Shown: positions 40,253 to 55,155, numbered from the stretch's first letter. The stretch: DNA of 64,000 bases from Pseudomonas poae (GCA_028869255.1 CP110972.1:4717001-4781000), one strand, 5' to 3'. Notes: generated from the letters alone by a model not told the origin. Made by a program: numbers and translations.

Positions 40253-41335
40253 CTACCTCAGTTTCAGGGTGGCAAGGCCGACCAGTACCAGAATCACGGT
40301 GATGATCCAGAAACGGACGATCACGCGTGGCTCAGGCCAGCCCTTGAGTTCAAAGTGGTGGTGAATCGGCGCCATGCGAAACACGCGGCGCCCGGTCAAT
40401 TTGAAGGAAGCCACCTGGATGACCACCGACAGGGTTTCCATCACGAACACACCGCCCATGATGAACAACACGATTTCCTGACGAACGATCACCGCGATGG
40501 TGCCCAGGGCTGCGCCCAGCGCCAGTGCGCCGACGTCGCCCATGAAGACTTGTGCCGGGTAGGTGTTGAACCACAGGAAGCCCAGGCCGGCACCGATCAA
40601 CGCGCCGCAGAACACAATCAGCTCACCCGCGCCCGGTACATAAGGGATGAGCAGGTATTCGGCGAATTTCACGTTACCCGACAGGTAGCAGAAGATGCCG
40701 AGCGCGCCGCCCACCATCACCGTCGGCATGATCGCCAGGCCGTCGAGGCCGTCGGTGAGGTTCACCGCGTTGCTGGAGCCGACGATCACGAAGTAGGTCA
40801 ACACCACAAAACCGATGCCCAGCGGAATGCTCGCATCCTTGAGCATCGGGATGATCAAGGTGGTTTCCACCGCACTTGGCGCGGTCATGAACAGGAAAAT
40901 CGCTGCGCCCAAACCAAACACCGACTGCCAGAAATACTTCCAGCGGCTTGGCAGCCCCTTGGAGTTCTTCTCGATCACTTTGCGGTAGTCGTCGACCCAG
41001 CCGATGGCGCCAAACAACAGGGTCACCAGCAGCACAGTCCAGACGTAGCGGTTATGCAGGTCGGCCCAGAGCAAGGTGCTGATGCCGATGGACGACAGGA
41101 TCAGCGCGCCGCCCATGGTCGGAGTGCCGGACTTGGACAGGTGCGACTGCGGGCCGTCATTACGAACCGATTGACCAATTTGCAGGTTCTGCAGGGTGCG
41201 GATCATCCACGGCCCCAGGAACAGCGACAGAGACAGCGCGGTCAGCACACCCAGAATCCCGCGCAGGGTCAGGTACTGAAAGACCGCGAAGCCTTTGTGG
41301 AACTGTTGCAGATACTCAGCCAGCAGCAGCAGCAT
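40253..41335 (-). CDS. mraY: Phospho-N-acetylmuramoyl-pentapeptide transferase MraY
   Basis: A 360-residue polytopic enzyme with ten membrane helices that makes lipid I. Landmarks are [10 protein letters not shown] (near 67-76), DDYRKV (about 115), the catalytic [10 protein letters not shown] (near 190) and [11 protein letters not shown] (near 324). The start [12 protein letters not shown] at 41335 shares one base with the murF stop (TAATG), so translation is coupled. Confidence 0.97.
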   Translation of the reverse strand: MLLLLAEYLQQFHKGFAVFQYLTLRGILGVLTALSLSLFLGPWMIRTLQNLQIGQSVRNDGPQSHLSKSGTPTMGGALILSSIGISTLLWADLHNRYVWTVLLVTLLFGAIGWVDDYRKVIEKNSKGLPSRWKYFWQSVFGLGAAIFLFMTAPSAVETTLIIPMLKDASIPLGIGFVVLTYFVIVGSSNAVNLTDGLDGLAIMPTVMVGGALGIFCYLSGNVKFAEYLLIPYVPGAGELIVFCGALIGAGLGFLWFNTYPAQVFMGDVGALALGAALGTIAVIVRQEIVLFIMGGVFVMETLSVVIQVASFKLTGRRVFRMAPIHHHFELKGWPEPRVIVRFWIITVILVLVGLATLKLR

Positions 41336-42705
41336 TAATGTTTCTCCGTACTTGAGCCACACAAGGCCGCGACGACGTTTTCCATCACCGCGCTGCGCGA
41401 TCCCTTGATCAAAATGGTTGTGTGTTTGTCGTGTTCTGCCACGCCCAGCGCCTGGATCAGCTCGGCCTGGCTGGCGAAATGCCGTGCACCGGGGCCGAAC
41501 GCAGCGACCGCGTGGGCCATGTTCGGGCCGACGGCGTAGAGCGCGTCGACTTTGCCGGCGGCGTAGGCGCCAACCTCACGGTGGCCTTGCTCAGCCCAGT
41601 CGCCCAATTCGCCGATATCACCCAGCACCAGCACCTTGCGCCCGGCAAAAGTTTTCAGCAGGTCAACCGCCGCGTTAATCGAGGACGGGTTGGCGTTGTA
41701 AGTGTCATCAATCACGCGCATGCCGTGGGTGGCCAGTTGCGCGACCGTGCGGCCCTTGACCGGCTGCACCGCACCCAAACCGGTGGCGATACCGAACAGC
41801 GACACGCCCAGGGCGTATGCGGCAGCAGCGGCGGCCAAGGCATTGGCGACGTTGTGGTTGCCCAGCAGGTTCAGTTGCACGTGCTCACTGCCTTGCGGCG
41901 TATGCAAGGTGAAGGACGGGCAGCCACGGGCATCGACCGAAATGTTGGAGGCGTGGAAATCGGCCGCCGCGTTCAACACGGCAAACGTCAGCACCTTGCG
42001 ACCGGCAGCCCGTACACGCCAGGTCTCGAAGGCTTTGTCGTCCAGATTCAATACAGCTGTGCCCGAGGCATCGAGGCCCTCAAGGATTTCACCCTTGGCT
42101 TCGACGATTTTCTCCGGGCCGCCGAATTCACCGACATGGGCGGTACCGGCGTTGTTGATAATCGCAACGTGGGGCTTGGTCAGCGCCACGGTGTAGGCGA
42201 TTTCGCCGATGCGCGAAGCCCCCAGTTCAATCACCGCCGCCGTGTGCTCCGGGGCCAGTTCAAGCAGGGTCAGCGGAGCGCCGAAATCATTGTTCAGGTT
42301 GCCACGGGTGGCGAGTACCGGCCCGCGTGTGCGCAGGACCCCGGCGAGCAGCTCCTTGACCGTGGTTTTGCCGCTGGAACCGGTGATGGCCGCCACCGGC
42401 TGGGTGAAGGCGGCGCGGTTCAGCGCCCCCAGCTGGCCCAGCGCCAGGCGGGTATCGGCTACCAGCAACTGTGGCAAGGTGGAGTCTGCCACTTCACGTT
42501 GCACCAAGGCACCCACGGCGCCTTTGGCAGCGACGTCATTCAGGTAGTCGTGGCCGTCGAAACGCGGACCGGTCAGCGCAACAAAGAGTTGCCCCGGCTT
42601 GATGTTGCGACTGTCGATACTGACGCCGTCGAAGCTGCAATCACTCGACAGCACGCGGGCCGACAGGGCCTGGGCCAGTTCGCTGAACGTCATCGCCTTA
42701 AGCAT
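41335..42705 (-). CDS. murF: UDP-N-acetylmuramoyl-tripeptide-D-alanyl-D-alanine ligase MurF
   Basis: A 456-residue Mur ligase that completes the pentapeptide. The ATP P-loop is [10 protein letters not shown] (about 108-117). The middle domain has [11 protein letters not shown], and the C-terminal domain has [10 protein letters not shown] and [10 protein letters not shown]. It overlaps murE by 8 bases and mraY by one. The D-Ala-D-Ala it adds is made by the ddlB product of the same cluster. Confidence 0.97.
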   Translation of the reverse strand: MLKAMTFSELAQALSARVLSSDCSFDGVSIDSRNIKPGQLFVALTGPRFDGHDYLNDVAAKGAVGALVQREVADSTLPQLLVADTRLALGQLGALNRAAFTQPVAAITGSSGKTTVKELLAGVLRTRGPVLATRGNLNNDFGAPLTLLELAPEHTAAVIELGASRIGEIAYTVALTKPHVAIINNAGTAHVGEFGGPEKIVEAKGEILEGLDASGTAVLNLDDKAFETWRVRAAGRKVLTFAVLNAAADFHASNISVDARGCPSFTLHTPQGSEHVQLNLLGNHNVANALAAAAAAYALGVSLFGIATGLGAVQPVKGRTVAQLATHGMRVIDDTYNANPSSINAAVDLLKTFAGRKVLVLGDIGELGDWAEQGHREVGAYAAGKVDALYAVGPNMAHAVAAFGPGARHFASQAELIQALGVAEHDKHTTILIKGSRSAVMENVVAALCGSSTEKH

Positions 42706-44160
42706 GAGCGACCTCCCAGGCGGTCAAGGCGTGATCGGCCTCGACCAGATCGGAGAAGGCATGGCGTTCGCCTTTGATTTCCTGGTAATCCTCGTGACCT
42801 TTACCGGCCAGCACCACTACGTCGTCCGCACTCGCACCGGCGATCAATTGCGCGATGGCGGCACCGCGGCCGGCAACGAAGGTGGCCTTGGACGCGTCTT
42901 TAAAGCCTGCGCGGATATCGTCGAAAATCTGACTCGGGTCTTCGCTGCGTGGGTTGTCGTCGGTGACGAGCACGCCATCGGCCAGACGCTCGACAATCTC
43001 GGCCATCAGCGGGCGCTTGCCGCGATCGCGGTCACCGCCACAGCCGAACAGGCACAGCAACTTGCCCTTGGCGTGAGGGCGCAGGGCTTCGAGGACTTTT
43101 TCCAAGGCATCCGGGGTGTGGGCGTAATCGACCACCACCAGCGGCTGCGTGCCGCCACCCAGGCGTTGCATGCGACCGGCCGGGCCTTCCAATTTGGGCA
43201 GCACACGCAGGATTTCGTCGAGGGCGTAATCCAGGCCGAGCAGCGCGCCAATGGCGGCCAGCACGTTGCTCAGGTTGAAGCGACCGAGCAAGGTGCTGCG
43301 CAAATGGTGTTCGCCCTGCGGCGTGACCAGTGTGGCGCGCACGCCTTCGTCATTGAATTGGGCATCGCGGCAGTACAGGTACGCGCTGGAATCTTGCAGG
43401 CTGTAGCTGATCAGGCGCGCTTCGCTGTCTTCGCCTGCCAGTTGGCGGCCGAATGCATCGTCCAGGTTCACCACCCGGCACTTCAAGTCATTCCAGGCAA
43501 ACAGCTTGGCCTTGGCGGCAGCGTAGGCCTCCATGGTGCCGTGGTAATCGAGGTGATCGCGGGACAGGTTGGTCATCACCGCCACATCGAAGGCCAGGGC
43601 GGTGACGCGGCCCTGGTCGAGGCCGTGGGACGAGACTTCCATGGCAACCGCCTTGGCACCGGCCTTTTTCAGGTCGGCCAGGGTCGCTTGCACGGCGATG
43701 GGGTTCGGCGTGGTGTGCAGGCCGCTTTGCAGCGCGCCATAAAAACCGGTACCCAGGGTGCCGACGATGCCGCAGTGCTGGCCCAACAGGTCAAGCGCTT
43801 GCGCGACAAGCTGGGTCACGCTGGTCTTGCCGTTGGTGCCGGTCACGCCTACCAGGTTGAGGTGGCGGCTCGGGTCGCCATAAAAGCGCCCGGCAATGTC
43901 CGACAGTTGCTTGGCCAAGCCTTTGACCGGAATCAATGGCACATCGGTGATCGGCAGCACGGTGGCGCCTTCCACTTCATAGGCCACGGCCGCCGCACCG
44001 CGTTGCAGGGCATCGGCGATGTGCGCACGGCCATCGTACTTGCCGCCCGGTACCGCCAGGAACAGGTCACCGGCGCGTACATTACGGCTGTCCAGGGTCA
44101 ACTCGCGAATCAGCAGATCGCGGCCGGCGTGGGCAAAAATCTTGTTCAGGCTAAGGGACA

Positions 44161-44161
<1 letters not shown>
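42698..44161 (-). CDS. murE: UDP-N-acetylmuramoyl-tripeptide synthetase MurE, meso-diaminopimelate type
   Basis: A 487-residue Mur ligase. The P-loop is GVTGTNGKTSVTQL (about 104-117). The C-terminal DDNPRSEDP motif marks meso-diaminopimelate rather than lysine specificity, as expected for a Gram-negative cell. The start codon overlaps the ftsI stop by one base. The motif near the end, AGKGHEDYQ, is intact. Confidence 0.97.
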
Positions 44162-46192
<2,031 letters not shown>

Positions 46193-46196
<4 letters not shown>

Positions 46197-47140
46197 CGCA
46201 ACTTCTCCGCGACGCGCATGACGGCGCTGCGCGAACGTGGGTTGGCCTTGAGTTCGGCTTCGGAAGCGAACTGCGCTTTGCCATGGATTTTGATTTTCGG
46301 CACAAAGGCTTCGAAACGTACCGGCAGGTTGCGCGGCAGGTTGTCGGACTCGCCCTTGACCAGACGACGCATGAACAGTTTGACGATGCGGTCTTCCAGC
46401 GAGTGGAAGCTGATCACCACCAGGCGACCCCCCACTTCCAGCGCCTCGAGGGCGGCCTCCAGGCCAGCCTCCAGGTCGCCCAATTCGTTGTTGACGTGAA
46501 TGCGCAGGCCCTGGAACGCACGGGTAGCCGGGTTCTTGCCTTTTTCCCACGCGGGGTTGGCGACTTTCAGCACTTCGGCCAGGTCGGCGGTGCGTTCGAA
46601 CGGCTGGATTTCACGGCGCTCGACCACGGCACGCGCCATGCGGCCGGCGAAGCGTTCTTCACCGTATTCCTTGAACACGCGGGCGATTTCTTCCACCGGC
46701 GCGGTGGCGATGAACTGCGCGGCGCTCACGCCACGGGTCGGGTCCATGCGCATGTCGAGCGGGCCGTCGTTCATGAAGCTGAAGCCACGCTCCGGGTCGT
46801 CGAGCTGCGGCGAAGACACGCCCAGGTCAAGCAAAACCCCGGCCACCTTGCCCGCCATACCGCGCTCGGCCACTTCGGCACCCAGCTCGGCAAAGCTGCG
46901 CTGTACAACGACAAAGCGGCCGTCTTCGGCCGCTAGCGCTTGCCCGGTGGCAATCGCTTGAGGGTCTTTGTCGAACCCGAGGAGCTTACCGTCGGACCCG
47001 AGCTGGCTGAGTATCAACCGGCTATGCCCGCCCCTGCCGAACGTGCCATCCAAATAGCAGCCATCCGCGCGTACGGCGAGAGCCTCAACGGCTTCGTCAA
47101 GCAGTACGGTGATGTGGTTAAAGCCGCTATCAATAGTCAC
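46193..47140 (-). CDS. rsmH: 16S rRNA (cytosine(1402)-N(4))-methyltransferase RsmH
   Basis: A 315-residue MraW-family methyltransferase. The S-adenosylmethionine site is [15 protein letters not shown] (about 30-44). The family-specific [19 protein letters not shown] is near 105-123, and [14 protein letters not shown] near 249-262. It methylates C1402, the same nucleotide that RsmI (encoded nearby at 48397) methylates on the ribose. It overlaps mraZ by 4 bases. Confidence 0.97.
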
Positions 47141-47592
47141 AGGATCAAATCACGCAGTTCATCAGGCATGGCGCCCGGTTGTTGAATAGCAGCCAGGTCA
47201 GCTGCAGAAACAGCATCCCAGGCATCTTCGTCCCACAATTGGAACTTGTTCAGCTGGCCCACCAGCATTGCGCGCTTGTCCAGCTTGGCGTACTCGCGCA
47301 AACGCGGCGGCACCAGGAAACGACCACTGCCATCGAGCTCGAGGTCGACGGCATTACCAATCAGCAAACGCTGGAGGCGGCGGTTTTCTTCACGCAATGA
47401 AGGCAGAGCGCGCAACTTGGTTTCAATCAACTCCCACTCATCGAGGGGGTAAACACACAAACAAGGATCAACGGCATCAATGGTGATGATTAACTGCCCG
47501 GAACTTCGCGAAATCAGCTCGTCACGATACCGGCTCGGCATAGCGAGACGGCCTTTTGCATCGAGACTGATAGCGTTAGCTCCGCGAAACAC
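47137..47592 (-). CDS. mraZ: Transcriptional regulator MraZ
   Basis: A 151-residue protein with two SpoVT/AbrB-type domains, each with the family motif: [15 protein letters not shown] (about 10-24) and [17 protein letters not shown] (about 82-98). MraZ forms a ring and represses its own promoter by binding GTGG-type repeats, which are present just upstream. It is the first gene of the dcw cluster. Confidence 0.97.
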   Translation of the reverse strand: MFRGANAISLDAKGRLAMPSRYRDELISRSSGQLIITIDAVDPCLCVYPLDEWELIETKLRALPSLREENRRLQRLLIGNAVDLELDGSGRFLVPPRLREYAKLDKRAMLVGQLNKFQLWDEDAWDAVSAADLAAIQQPGAMPDELRDLIL

Positions 47593-47634
47593 AGATGCGT
47601 TTCTCCAAATTTTAGCGTTTTACGTTCAAAAAAC

Positions 47635-47696
47635 CCACTTTGTGCCACTTTCCGCCACTTGCGCACACTATAGGAATGCGCCCACCACACCGTCAA
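47635..47696 (-). promoter_or_regulatory. Promoter of the dcw cluster with three MraZ boxes
   Basis: On the minus strand TTGACG (47691-47696) and TATAGT (47667-47672) are separated by 18 bases, a good sigma-70 promoter. Directly downstream, AGTGG occurs three times at exactly 10-base spacing (complement of 47635-47639, 47645-47649 and 47655-47659). This is the arrangement of MraZ operators, so autoregulation is expected. The first box lies 43 bases before the mraZ start. Confidence 0.8.
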
Positions 47697-47949
47697 GGCA
47701 CGGATTCAAGGAAAAGCCTTACAGAACGGAGATTTAGGAGCGTAAAAGGAGGAGAAACCAGAGTTCAGCGATGTTTTTGACCCAGTAAGCACAAATAGCT
47801 CAAAGAGCTATGGCTTAAAGTTAAAGTGATTTATTAAGAGTAAGATTTTTTTGGTATTACGAAGATGCATCTGCCAATGATTCGGCAGGGAGGGATTCTT
47901 GCGTTATTACCGGGTTTCTGCCCGAGATTCGGACAAAAGGAAAAAAGGT
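47697..47949. other. AT-rich gap between the mraZ promoter and rnpB; no gene seen
   Basis: This spacer is richer in A and T than its surroundings and contains poly-A/T runs (GATTTTTTTGG near 47845). No coding frame of note is present. The right end probably includes the rnpB transcription terminator or 3' processing region (TTTTTTCCTTTT on the minus strand). Additional mraZ promoters are possible but were not assigned. Confidence 0.5.
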
Positions 47950-48300
47950 GGAGAGTCGATCTGTAAGCCGGGTTCTGTCTTGAACAGTCATTCGTCTACG
48001 ATGGCCATCACTGGACATCTTTAGCAACCTACCCGGTCCCAGCGCGGGCCACGCCTTGGGACCCTATTTGGTCTTGCTCCAAGTGGGGTTTACCTAGCCA
48101 CGAACTGTTGCCAGACGTGCGGTGCGCTCTTACCGCACCTTTTCACCCTTACCGGCACCGAAGTGCTTAGGCGGTTATTTTCTGTGGCACTTTCCGTAGG
48201 CTCACGCCTCCCAGGCATTACCTGGCACTTCGCCCTATGGAGCCCGGACTTTCCTCCCCCCCTAATTTTCATAGAAGGCAGCGACTGTCCAATCGACTCT
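47950..48300 (-). ncRNA. rnpB: RNase P RNA (bacterial class A)
   Basis: The minus strand begins AGAGTCGATTGGACAGTCGC and ends with AACCCGGCTTACAGATCGAC and TCTCC, which pair as helix P1. Inside are the conserved core blocks, including the GAGGAAAGTCCGGGCTCC region near 48240-48260 and the P4 partner near 48050. About 350 bases, normal for the type A RNA. The ribozyme removes 5' leaders from tRNA precursors. End positions are good to a few bases. Confidence 0.95.
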
Positions 48301-48396
48301 CCGCCGCGCAGGTTAACGGCACGGCGGCCTCAGGACAAGTATTAAAAGTGCAGCAATGCCATCACGTTCGGACGAAATACAGATTTAACCCCGGAA

Positions 48397-49269
48397 CTAT
48401 TCGTCTTTCTGTTTATCCAGCGCCGCCTGATACAAAAGGTTCTTGCGCACGCCGGTAATTTCCGCTGCCAGGGCCGCGGCTCGCTTGAGGGGCATTTCCT
48501 TGAGCAGCAGGTCCAGAATGCGCATCGCCTCGCTGCCCACGGCGTCTTCACTCTCCGGTGCAGTCCAGCCTGCCACCAGCACCACGCACTCGCCACGCTG
48601 TTGATTGCTGTCGCCTTCGACGAACGCGCGCAGCTCTTCCAACGGCAGGCCCTTGAGGGTTTCGAAGGTCTTGGTCAGCTCGCGGGCCAGCAACGCCAGG
48701 CGCTCACCACCGAAGACCAGCTCCATATCCTGCAGGCATTCAAGAATGCGGTGCGGGGCCTCGTAGAAGATCAGCGTGCGCGGCTCCTCCTTTAACGCCT
48801 GGAGGCGCGCACGCCGCCCGACGGCCTTGGCCGGCAGAAAACCTTCAAAAATAAACCGGTCCGACGGCAGGCCTGCCGCCGACAAAGCAGCGATCAGCGC
48901 GCACGCTCCCGGAACAGGCACTACATTGATACCAGCGGCCCGCGCCTGGCGAACCAAGTGATAGCCAGGGTCGGAAATCAGCGGTGTGCCCGCATCGGAG
49001 ATCAGCGCCACATCGTCGCCTGCCAGCAAACGCACGATAAAACGGCTGCCTTCTTCGCGCTCGTTGTGCTCGTGACAGGCCGCCAGTGGCGTACTGATAC
49101 CAAAATGCTGCATCAATCGCTGGGAGTGCCGCGTATCTTCGGCCGCGATCAATTTAACCTCGCGCAACACTTTAAGCGCCCGGGCACTGATGTCGTCCAG
49201 GTTGCCAATGGGCGTCGCCACGACAAAAAGCGAGCCTGCAGTGGAATTCAAAGGACCTGGAGCAGTCAA
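48397..49269 (-). CDS. rsmI: 16S rRNA (cytidine(1402)-2'-O)-methyltransferase RsmI
   Basis: A 290-residue tetrapyrrole-methylase-fold enzyme. The N-terminus has LFVVATPIGNLDDIS, then AAEDTRHSQRLMQHF, the SDAGTPLISDPGYHLV motif (about 90-105) and VPVPGACALIAALSAAGLPSD. A TTG at 49269 is taken as start: GAGGTG lies 6 bases before it and the product then begins MTAPGPLNS like its homologues. A more upstream ATG at 49302 is possible. It lies divergent from lpoA, as in other gammaproteobacteria. Confidence 0.94.
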   Translation of the reverse strand: MTAPGPLNSTAGSLFVVATPIGNLDDISARALKVLREVKLIAAEDTRHSQRLMQHFGISTPLAACHEHNEREEGSRFIVRLLAGDDVALISDAGTPLISDPGYHLVRQARAAGINVVPVPGACALIAALSAAGLPSDRFIFEGFLPAKAVGRRARLQALKEEPRTLIFYEAPHRILECLQDMELVFGGERLALLARELTKTFETLKGLPLEELRAFVEGDSNQQRGECVVLVAGWTAPESEDAVGSEAMRILDLLLKEMPLKRAAALAAEITGVRKNLLYQAALDKQKDE

Positions 49270-49478
49270 AACGCACACCTCGATGGTTGGCAAAAGCCAC
49301 ATTGTAGCGCGTAGGCGCTTCGAAAATATGCCATCAAGGCCGATGCCGTTTCAGCCGTTGATAGCGGATAGCAACATTTGCACGACCTAAATCGACGGTT
49401 TCACACCAGTAACATCGCGCCTGGGCCAGTGCTTGGGTACAATTCCACGCTAATTTGATCGGTATCAGGAACACTTAC

Positions 49479-51289
49479 ATGATCGCTTGCCTGCGGCTGC
49501 TCTCCGCCCTCTGCCTCGCTGCCTTGCTGGCCGCGTGTGCCAGCTCGCCCTCGTCCAGCCTTGGCGACCTTCCACGGACCCCGGACGCCAGTATCGAGCA
49601 ACTGCTCGAACAGGCCACAACCGCCAATACGCCAGAAAAGGCCGCGCTACTGCGCCTGAGTGCGGCTGACCTGGCCTACAAACAGAACAACCCTGGTCGC
49701 TCCTCGCAGATCCTGGCGCAAGTGCCCCTGGACGTGCTCAAGCCGGCGGCGCAAGTGTTCGCCAGCACCCTGGCCGCCGAACTGGCCATGGCGCGCAACC
49801 AGCCCAAGGCCGCGCTGACCGTCTTGAACCATCCAAGCCTGCAAAGCCTGAAGGACCTGCCGCCTGAACAGCAGATCCGGACCGGCACCGTGCATGCCCG
49901 TGCTTACGAAGCCGATGGCCAGACCCTGGCCGCCGCCCGTGAGCGGGTCGCCATGGCCCCCCTGCTGACCGGCGACGCCGCCAACAGCAACCACGAAGCC
50001 ATCTGGGCATTGATTGCCGCCCTGCCGGCCGAACAGCTGCAAGCCAGCGGCAACCCGGTGCTGGACGGCTGGATCACCCTGGCCCAATCGGTCAAGGGCG
50101 CCGGCACGCTTGAGCAACAGCAAGCTGCCATCGACACCTGGCGTGCGCAGAACCCCGGCCACCCGGCGGCCGTGCAACTGCCGACGCCGCTGACCAAGCT
50201 CAAGGAACTGGCCAGCCAGCCCCTGAACAAGATCGCCCTGCTGCTGCCCCAGGACGGCCCGCTGGCTTCCGTCGGCAAGGCGCTGCGCGAAGGTTTCATG
50301 GCCGCCCACTACCAGGCTGAACAAGCCGGGCAGAAGCCGCCGGTCATCGAGTTCTATGACAGCTCGCGCCTTACCTCAATCGACGAGTTCTACGCCAAGG
50401 CCCAGGCTGCCGGCGTGCAACTGGTGGTCGGCCCGTTGGAAAAACCGCTGGTCAAACAGCTCAGCGCCCGCCCGCAATTGCCGATTACCACCCTTGCGCT
50501 CAACTACAGCGAGACTGATCGTAGCCCGGCGCAGTTGTTCCAATTCGGCCTGGCCGCTGAAGACGAAGCCCGCGAAGTGTCGCGCCGCGCCCGCGCCGAT
50601 GGCCTGCATCGTGCTGCAGCGATGGTGCCGCGTGGCGAATGGGGTGAGCGTGTCTACAAAGCGTTCCGCCAGGACTGGGAAGCCAATGGCGGCACGGTGG
50701 TAGGTGTGGAGTATGTCGACCAGCCGGTTGCCCTCGCCCAGCAGATTGCCGACCTGTTCCAGCTGCGTAAAAGCGAAGGCCGCGCCAAGAGCCTGCAAAG
50801 CACCGTCGGTACCGACGTCGCCGCGCAGCCTTCGCGTCGCCAGGACATCGAGTTCATCTTCCTGGCCGTGACCCCGCAATTGGCCCAGCAGATCAAGCCG
50901 ACCCTGAACTTCCAGTACGCCGGTGATGTGCCTGTGTACGCGACGTCCCACGTGTTCAGCGCCAGCGGTGACAAGAACCAGTACCTGGACATGACCAACG
51001 TGATGTTCTGTGAAACCCCTTGGCTGCTCAACACCACCGACCCGCTGCGCAACCAGGTTGCCGCACAATGGCCGCAAGCCAATGGCAGCCTCGGCCGCCT
51101 GTACGCGATGGGTGTCGACGCCTACCGCCTGGCACCCCGCCTGGGCCAACTCAAGGCGCTGCCGGATACACGGGTTGACGGCCTTTCGGGCAGCCTGGGG
51201 ATCAGCGCCAACCAGCGCGTTGATCGCCAGATGCCATGGGCCAAGTTTGTCGGCGGCGATATCCAGCGCCTGCCGGACACCCCGCGCTG

Positions 51290-51290
<1 letters not shown>
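49479..51290 (+). CDS. lpoA: Outer membrane lipoprotein LpoA, activator of PBP1a
   Basis: A 603-residue penicillin-binding protein activator. The lipoprotein signal is 1-19 with lipobox LLAAC. An N-terminal TPR-like helical domain (about 30-250) is followed by a type 1 periplasmic-binding-like domain (about 255-600, starting KIALLLPQDGPLASVGKALREGF). LpoA reaches through the periplasm to stimulate the bifunctional synthase PBP1a. The start at 49479 has ATCAGGA upstream. Its stop overlaps the yraN start (TGATG). Confidence 0.93.
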
Positions 51291-52925
<1,635 letters not shown>

Positions 52926-52939
52926 TGTAAAGCCCTACG

Positions 52940-52979
52940 AAAAAGCCCCCTGCGCCTCAGGCGCCAGGGGGCTTTTTTT
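52940..52979. terminator. Bidirectional terminator between dolP and the dehydrogenase operon
   Basis: AAAGCCCCCTGCGCC and GGCGCCAGGGGGCTTT pair with one mismatch, and are flanked by an A run on the left and a T run on the right. It serves both the plus-strand dolP transcript and the convergent dehydrogenase operon. Confidence 0.85.
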
Positions 52980-52996
52980 GTGCGTCGATTGACGCC

Positions 52997-54631
52997 TCAG
53001 ACTTCGCTCACCAACACATCGGCAATGCGAATACTCAAGGCTGCACCGGTGAGCGTCGGGTTCACGCAGGACGAGGACGGCATCACGCTCGTGCCCGCAA
53101 TAAACAGGTTGGCGTGGTCATGGCTGCGGCAATCGCGGTCCACCACCGAGTCCTTGGGATCATCGCCCATGATGGTCGTGCCCATGATGTGCTGACGGTT
53201 CTGGAATCCGACATCGGTGCTGAGGATGTCCGCATCCAGCAGCGTGGCGAACCGCTTGAAGTCCTCCAGCGCCTTCTCTTTACCGGCATGCCAGTAGTCA
53301 GGAACGCTGTAGTAGATCTCCGGCACCGGCAGGCCAATCGCGTCAAACTTGGTTTTGCTCGGCGTTACGCGGTTTTCCGGCAGCGGCAGGGTTTCGAAGT
53401 CCACCGCCCAGTTCAGCGAGCGCGCCGACTGCAAGCGGATCTGCTCATCCAGCTTGGAACCCAGCACCCCCTTGGCAATCAGGTTGGAGGTAATCTGCGA
53501 CGTCGGGACCGTGTTGCGCACCTTGATCTTGTAGCCCGGGTAGTCCTTGCGGAATGCGCCGTCGCGGCTGTTCAGGTACACCAGCAGTTGCGTGGGGCCT
53601 TCGCCCGGCCACATGTCTTCCTTGGTCATGACGTTCATGCTGATGCCGGTGTGGTCCATCAGGTTTCGACCGACCTGGTCCGACGAGTTGGCAATGCCGT
53701 TGGGGTATTTGTCGGACGTGGACATCAGCAGCAGCTTGGGCGACTCGATGCCGTAGGCGGCCAGCACAAAATAACGCGCCGTCAGCTTGTGGGTCGATTT
53801 GTCAGGGCGCATGTACCAGATTGCGGTGATCTTGCCGTCGTCCCCCGCCTCGATTTTGTACACCACCGAGTTTTCCAGGACCTTGGCGCCATGACGCTCC
53901 GCCTCGTCGATATGCATCGAGCCGTCGTACTTGGCGGCAATCGGGCACACCGGGTTGCAATTGTTATTGCCGGCGCACGGCGGTCGCTTGCCGTAAGGGC
54001 GGGTGGCGCGACCATTGGGCTCAAGGATCGGGTTATAGCCGCCCTTGCCGAGCATCTCCGAAAGCCGGGTGAACATATAGCTGGGCTTGAGCCCTTCCAT
54101 GGGGTACGGAATCGAACGCGGCGGGAAAGCATCACCGCCCTGCCCGCTTTCGTCCTGGCCATCGACGCCGGAGACGCCCAATTCGGTTTCGGCACGTGCA
54201 TAGAACGGCTCAAGCTCGTCGTAGCTGATCGGCCAGTCACGGCCGCGACCATACAACGACTTCAAGCGAAAATCGTTCGGCAGCATACGCCACAACGATG
54301 AACCGAAGTGCCACGTGGTACCGCCCACCACCCGCAGGTACGACGTGTTGTATTTGACCGGCCCGACCTGCTGCAAGTAATCGCCATAGGTCGACGGCGC
54401 ATGCGGCAGGCTCGGGTACGGCGAGCCCGCGCCCTGCAGTTTGGCGTTGGCCAGCGACAGCTTGACCGGTGCATTGCGGAAGGTTTCCACGACGTCCCGG
54501 CGATTGACCCGGGGGCCAGCCTCAAGAACGATCACCGATTTATTGGCCTTGGCCAGTCCGGTCGCAATCAGCCCGCCCATCACACCGGAACCGATGATGA
54601 CTACGTCGGCATCGAAATCAGCGTTGCTCAT
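52997..54631 (-). CDS. GMC-family FAD dehydrogenase, large subunit of a membrane sugar/polyol dehydrogenase
   Basis: A 544-residue flavoprotein. The FAD-binding VVIIGSGVMGGLIATGLAK is at about 10-28, and LRVVGGTTWHFGSSLWRMLP near 98-117. A cysteine group CAGNNNCNPVCPIAAKYDG (about 220-240) is typical of the three-subunit gluconate, sorbitol and fructose dehydrogenases and may bind an iron-sulphur cluster. The C-terminal catalytic region has NLFIAGTSVMPSSSCVNPTLT. It oxidises a sugar or polyol in the periplasm and passes electrons to the cytochrome subunit. The substrate cannot be chosen between these from sequence. It overlaps the small subunit gene by 4 bases. Confidence 0.92.
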   Translation of the reverse strand: MSNADFDADVVIIGSGVMGGLIATGLAKANKSVIVLEAGPRVNRRDVVETFRNAPVKLSLANAKLQGAGSPYPSLPHAPSTYGDYLQQVGPVKYNTSYLRVVGGTTWHFGSSLWRMLPNDFRLKSLYGRGRDWPISYDELEPFYARAETELGVSGVDGQDESGQGGDAFPPRSIPYPMEGLKPSYMFTRLSEMLGKGGYNPILEPNGRATRPYGKRPPCAGNNNCNPVCPIAAKYDGSMHIDEAERHGAKVLENSVVYKIEAGDDGKITAIWYMRPDKSTHKLTARYFVLAAYGIESPKLLLMSTSDKYPNGIANSSDQVGRNLMDHTGISMNVMTKEDMWPGEGPTQLLVYLNSRDGAFRKDYPGYKIKVRNTVPTSQITSNLIAKGVLGSKLDEQIRLQSARSLNWAVDFETLPLPENRVTPSKTKFDAIGLPVPEIYYSVPDYWHAGKEKALEDFKRFATLLDADILSTDVGFQNRQHIMGTTIMGDDPKDSVVDRDCRSHDHANLFIAGTSVMPSSSCVNPTLTGAALSIRIADVLVSEV

Positions 54632-55152
54632 AGTTTGAAATCCTGTGGCGCTTTAGGTTTGGGACCCCATGAATCCGGGCCGCCACCGTAAGTAGGGATG
54701 ATGAGGGTGCCGTGGGTCGGCCGGTACATCAGCGCTTCGCTGTAGCTGATCAGCTCGGCGTCGACCGGCTCGCCGACAATGCCCAAATACCAGGCCGAAA
54801 TGATGCTGGTGGCCGTCGCCTTCAACGAGGGGTCCGCGTCGGCCAGCGCCAGGTAGTCATCGACGTGCTTGAGGCCACGCTCGGCGACCAGTTGCTTGAG
54901 GGCGATCACATTGGTCGAGAAATTTGGCGCACGTTTGTCCAGCGCTGCGTAGTAGCGTGCGGCCAGAACCGAGCTGACCGGGCGGCTGACCAGAAACTGC
55001 GACAAGGCCGCGAAATCCGCGTCCGTTTGGGCGGCAGCCAGGGCCGATTGCCATGGCATCAAACCGCCGACCAGGGCGGTCAGCCCCAGGGTGACCGAAC
55101 CGCGCAGCAGGCTGCGACGAGAAAGCGCCAGTGCATTGATTGATGAGTCCAT
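54628..55152 (-). CDS. Small subunit of the FAD sugar/polyol dehydrogenase (Tat-exported)
   Basis: A 174-residue protein. The N-terminus is a twin-arginine signal, SRRSLLRGSVTLGLTALVGG (about 11-30). The mature part matches the FAD-SLDH small-subunit family, with SAWYLGIVG and a C-terminal TYGGGPDSWGPKPKAPQDF. The family carries the folded large subunit across the membrane. It lies between the cytochrome and flavoprotein genes with no spacing, so one operon is clear. Confidence 0.9.
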   Translation of the reverse strand: MDSSINALALSRRSLLRGSVTLGLTALVGGLMPWQSALAAAQTDADFAALSQFLVSRPVSSVLAARYYAALDKRAPNFSTNVIALKQLVAERGLKHVDDYLALADADPSLKATATSIISAWYLGIVGEPVDAELISYSEALMYRPTHGTLIIPTYGGGPDSWGPKPKAPQDFKL

Positions 55153-55155
55153 GAT

